Source: Clostridiales bacterium (GTDB taxonomy: Bacteria > Bacillota > Clostridia > Christensenellales > Aristaeellaceae). From it: a DNA stretch of 7,863 nt. A program made the translations under genes and the position numbers. Location of the stretch: the NCBI GenBank assembly GCA_012512355.1, contig JAAZEI010000325.1:1-7863 (forward strand), in the 5' to 3' direction. Below the pieces are notes generated by a model, which did no database searches, had not been told where the DNA came from, and worked only from the letters and a program-made list of their open reading frames with translations. Of this stretch, positions 7,855-7,863 are shown piece after piece (the stretch's first letter is position 1; each line of letters starts with the position of its first letter).

Positions 7855-7863
7855 TAGGTAAAA

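Overview
The window holds the two large subunits of bacterial RNA polymerase, rpoB and rpoC, both on the minus strand and both intact. Protein features point to a Bacillota (Firmicutes) genome. The beta subunit is about 1,244 residues and the beta' subunit 1,185, the usual Gram-positive sizes. Neither subunit carries the large proteobacterial insertions, the Shine-Dalgarno sequences are strong, and the promoters are consensus sigma-A type. The wording of several conserved blocks and the roughly even base composition suggest a clostridial or Negativicutes-like lineage. That last step is recalled family resemblance, not a computed placement.

Reading in the direction of transcription (right to left): positions 7863 to 7648 are an AT-rich control region. 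It has two tandem sigma-A-like promoters, each with a 17-bp spacer, and a leader of about 115 nt that can form several hairpins. One hairpin starts at the predicted first transcribed base. Another is followed by a run of T. rpoB (7647 to 3913) follows and ends in an unusually acidic C-terminal tail. After a 20-nt gap with a perfect AGGAGG comes rpoC (3892 to 335). The two proteins assemble with alpha, omega and a sigma factor into RNA polymerase. The catalytic Mg-binding loop, bridge helix, trigger loop and both zinc sites are in RpoC. The rifampicin pocket and nucleotide-contacting lysines are in RpoB.

Downstream of rpoC (334 to 1) the usual str-operon genes (L7Ae-like protein, rpsL, rpsG) do not appear. 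Instead there is a 54-bp imperfect palindrome whose arms resemble IS3-family terminal repeats. Beyond it lies a plus-strand open frame of unknown identity ending at 201, which looks like the 3' end or remnant of a convergent gene. This is the only accessory-looking part of the window.

I found no clearly new multi-gene system. The points most worth a second look are the palindrome and synteny break after rpoC, serine at a normally glycine position of the RpoC bridge helix, the structured rpoB leader, and the acidic RpoB tail.
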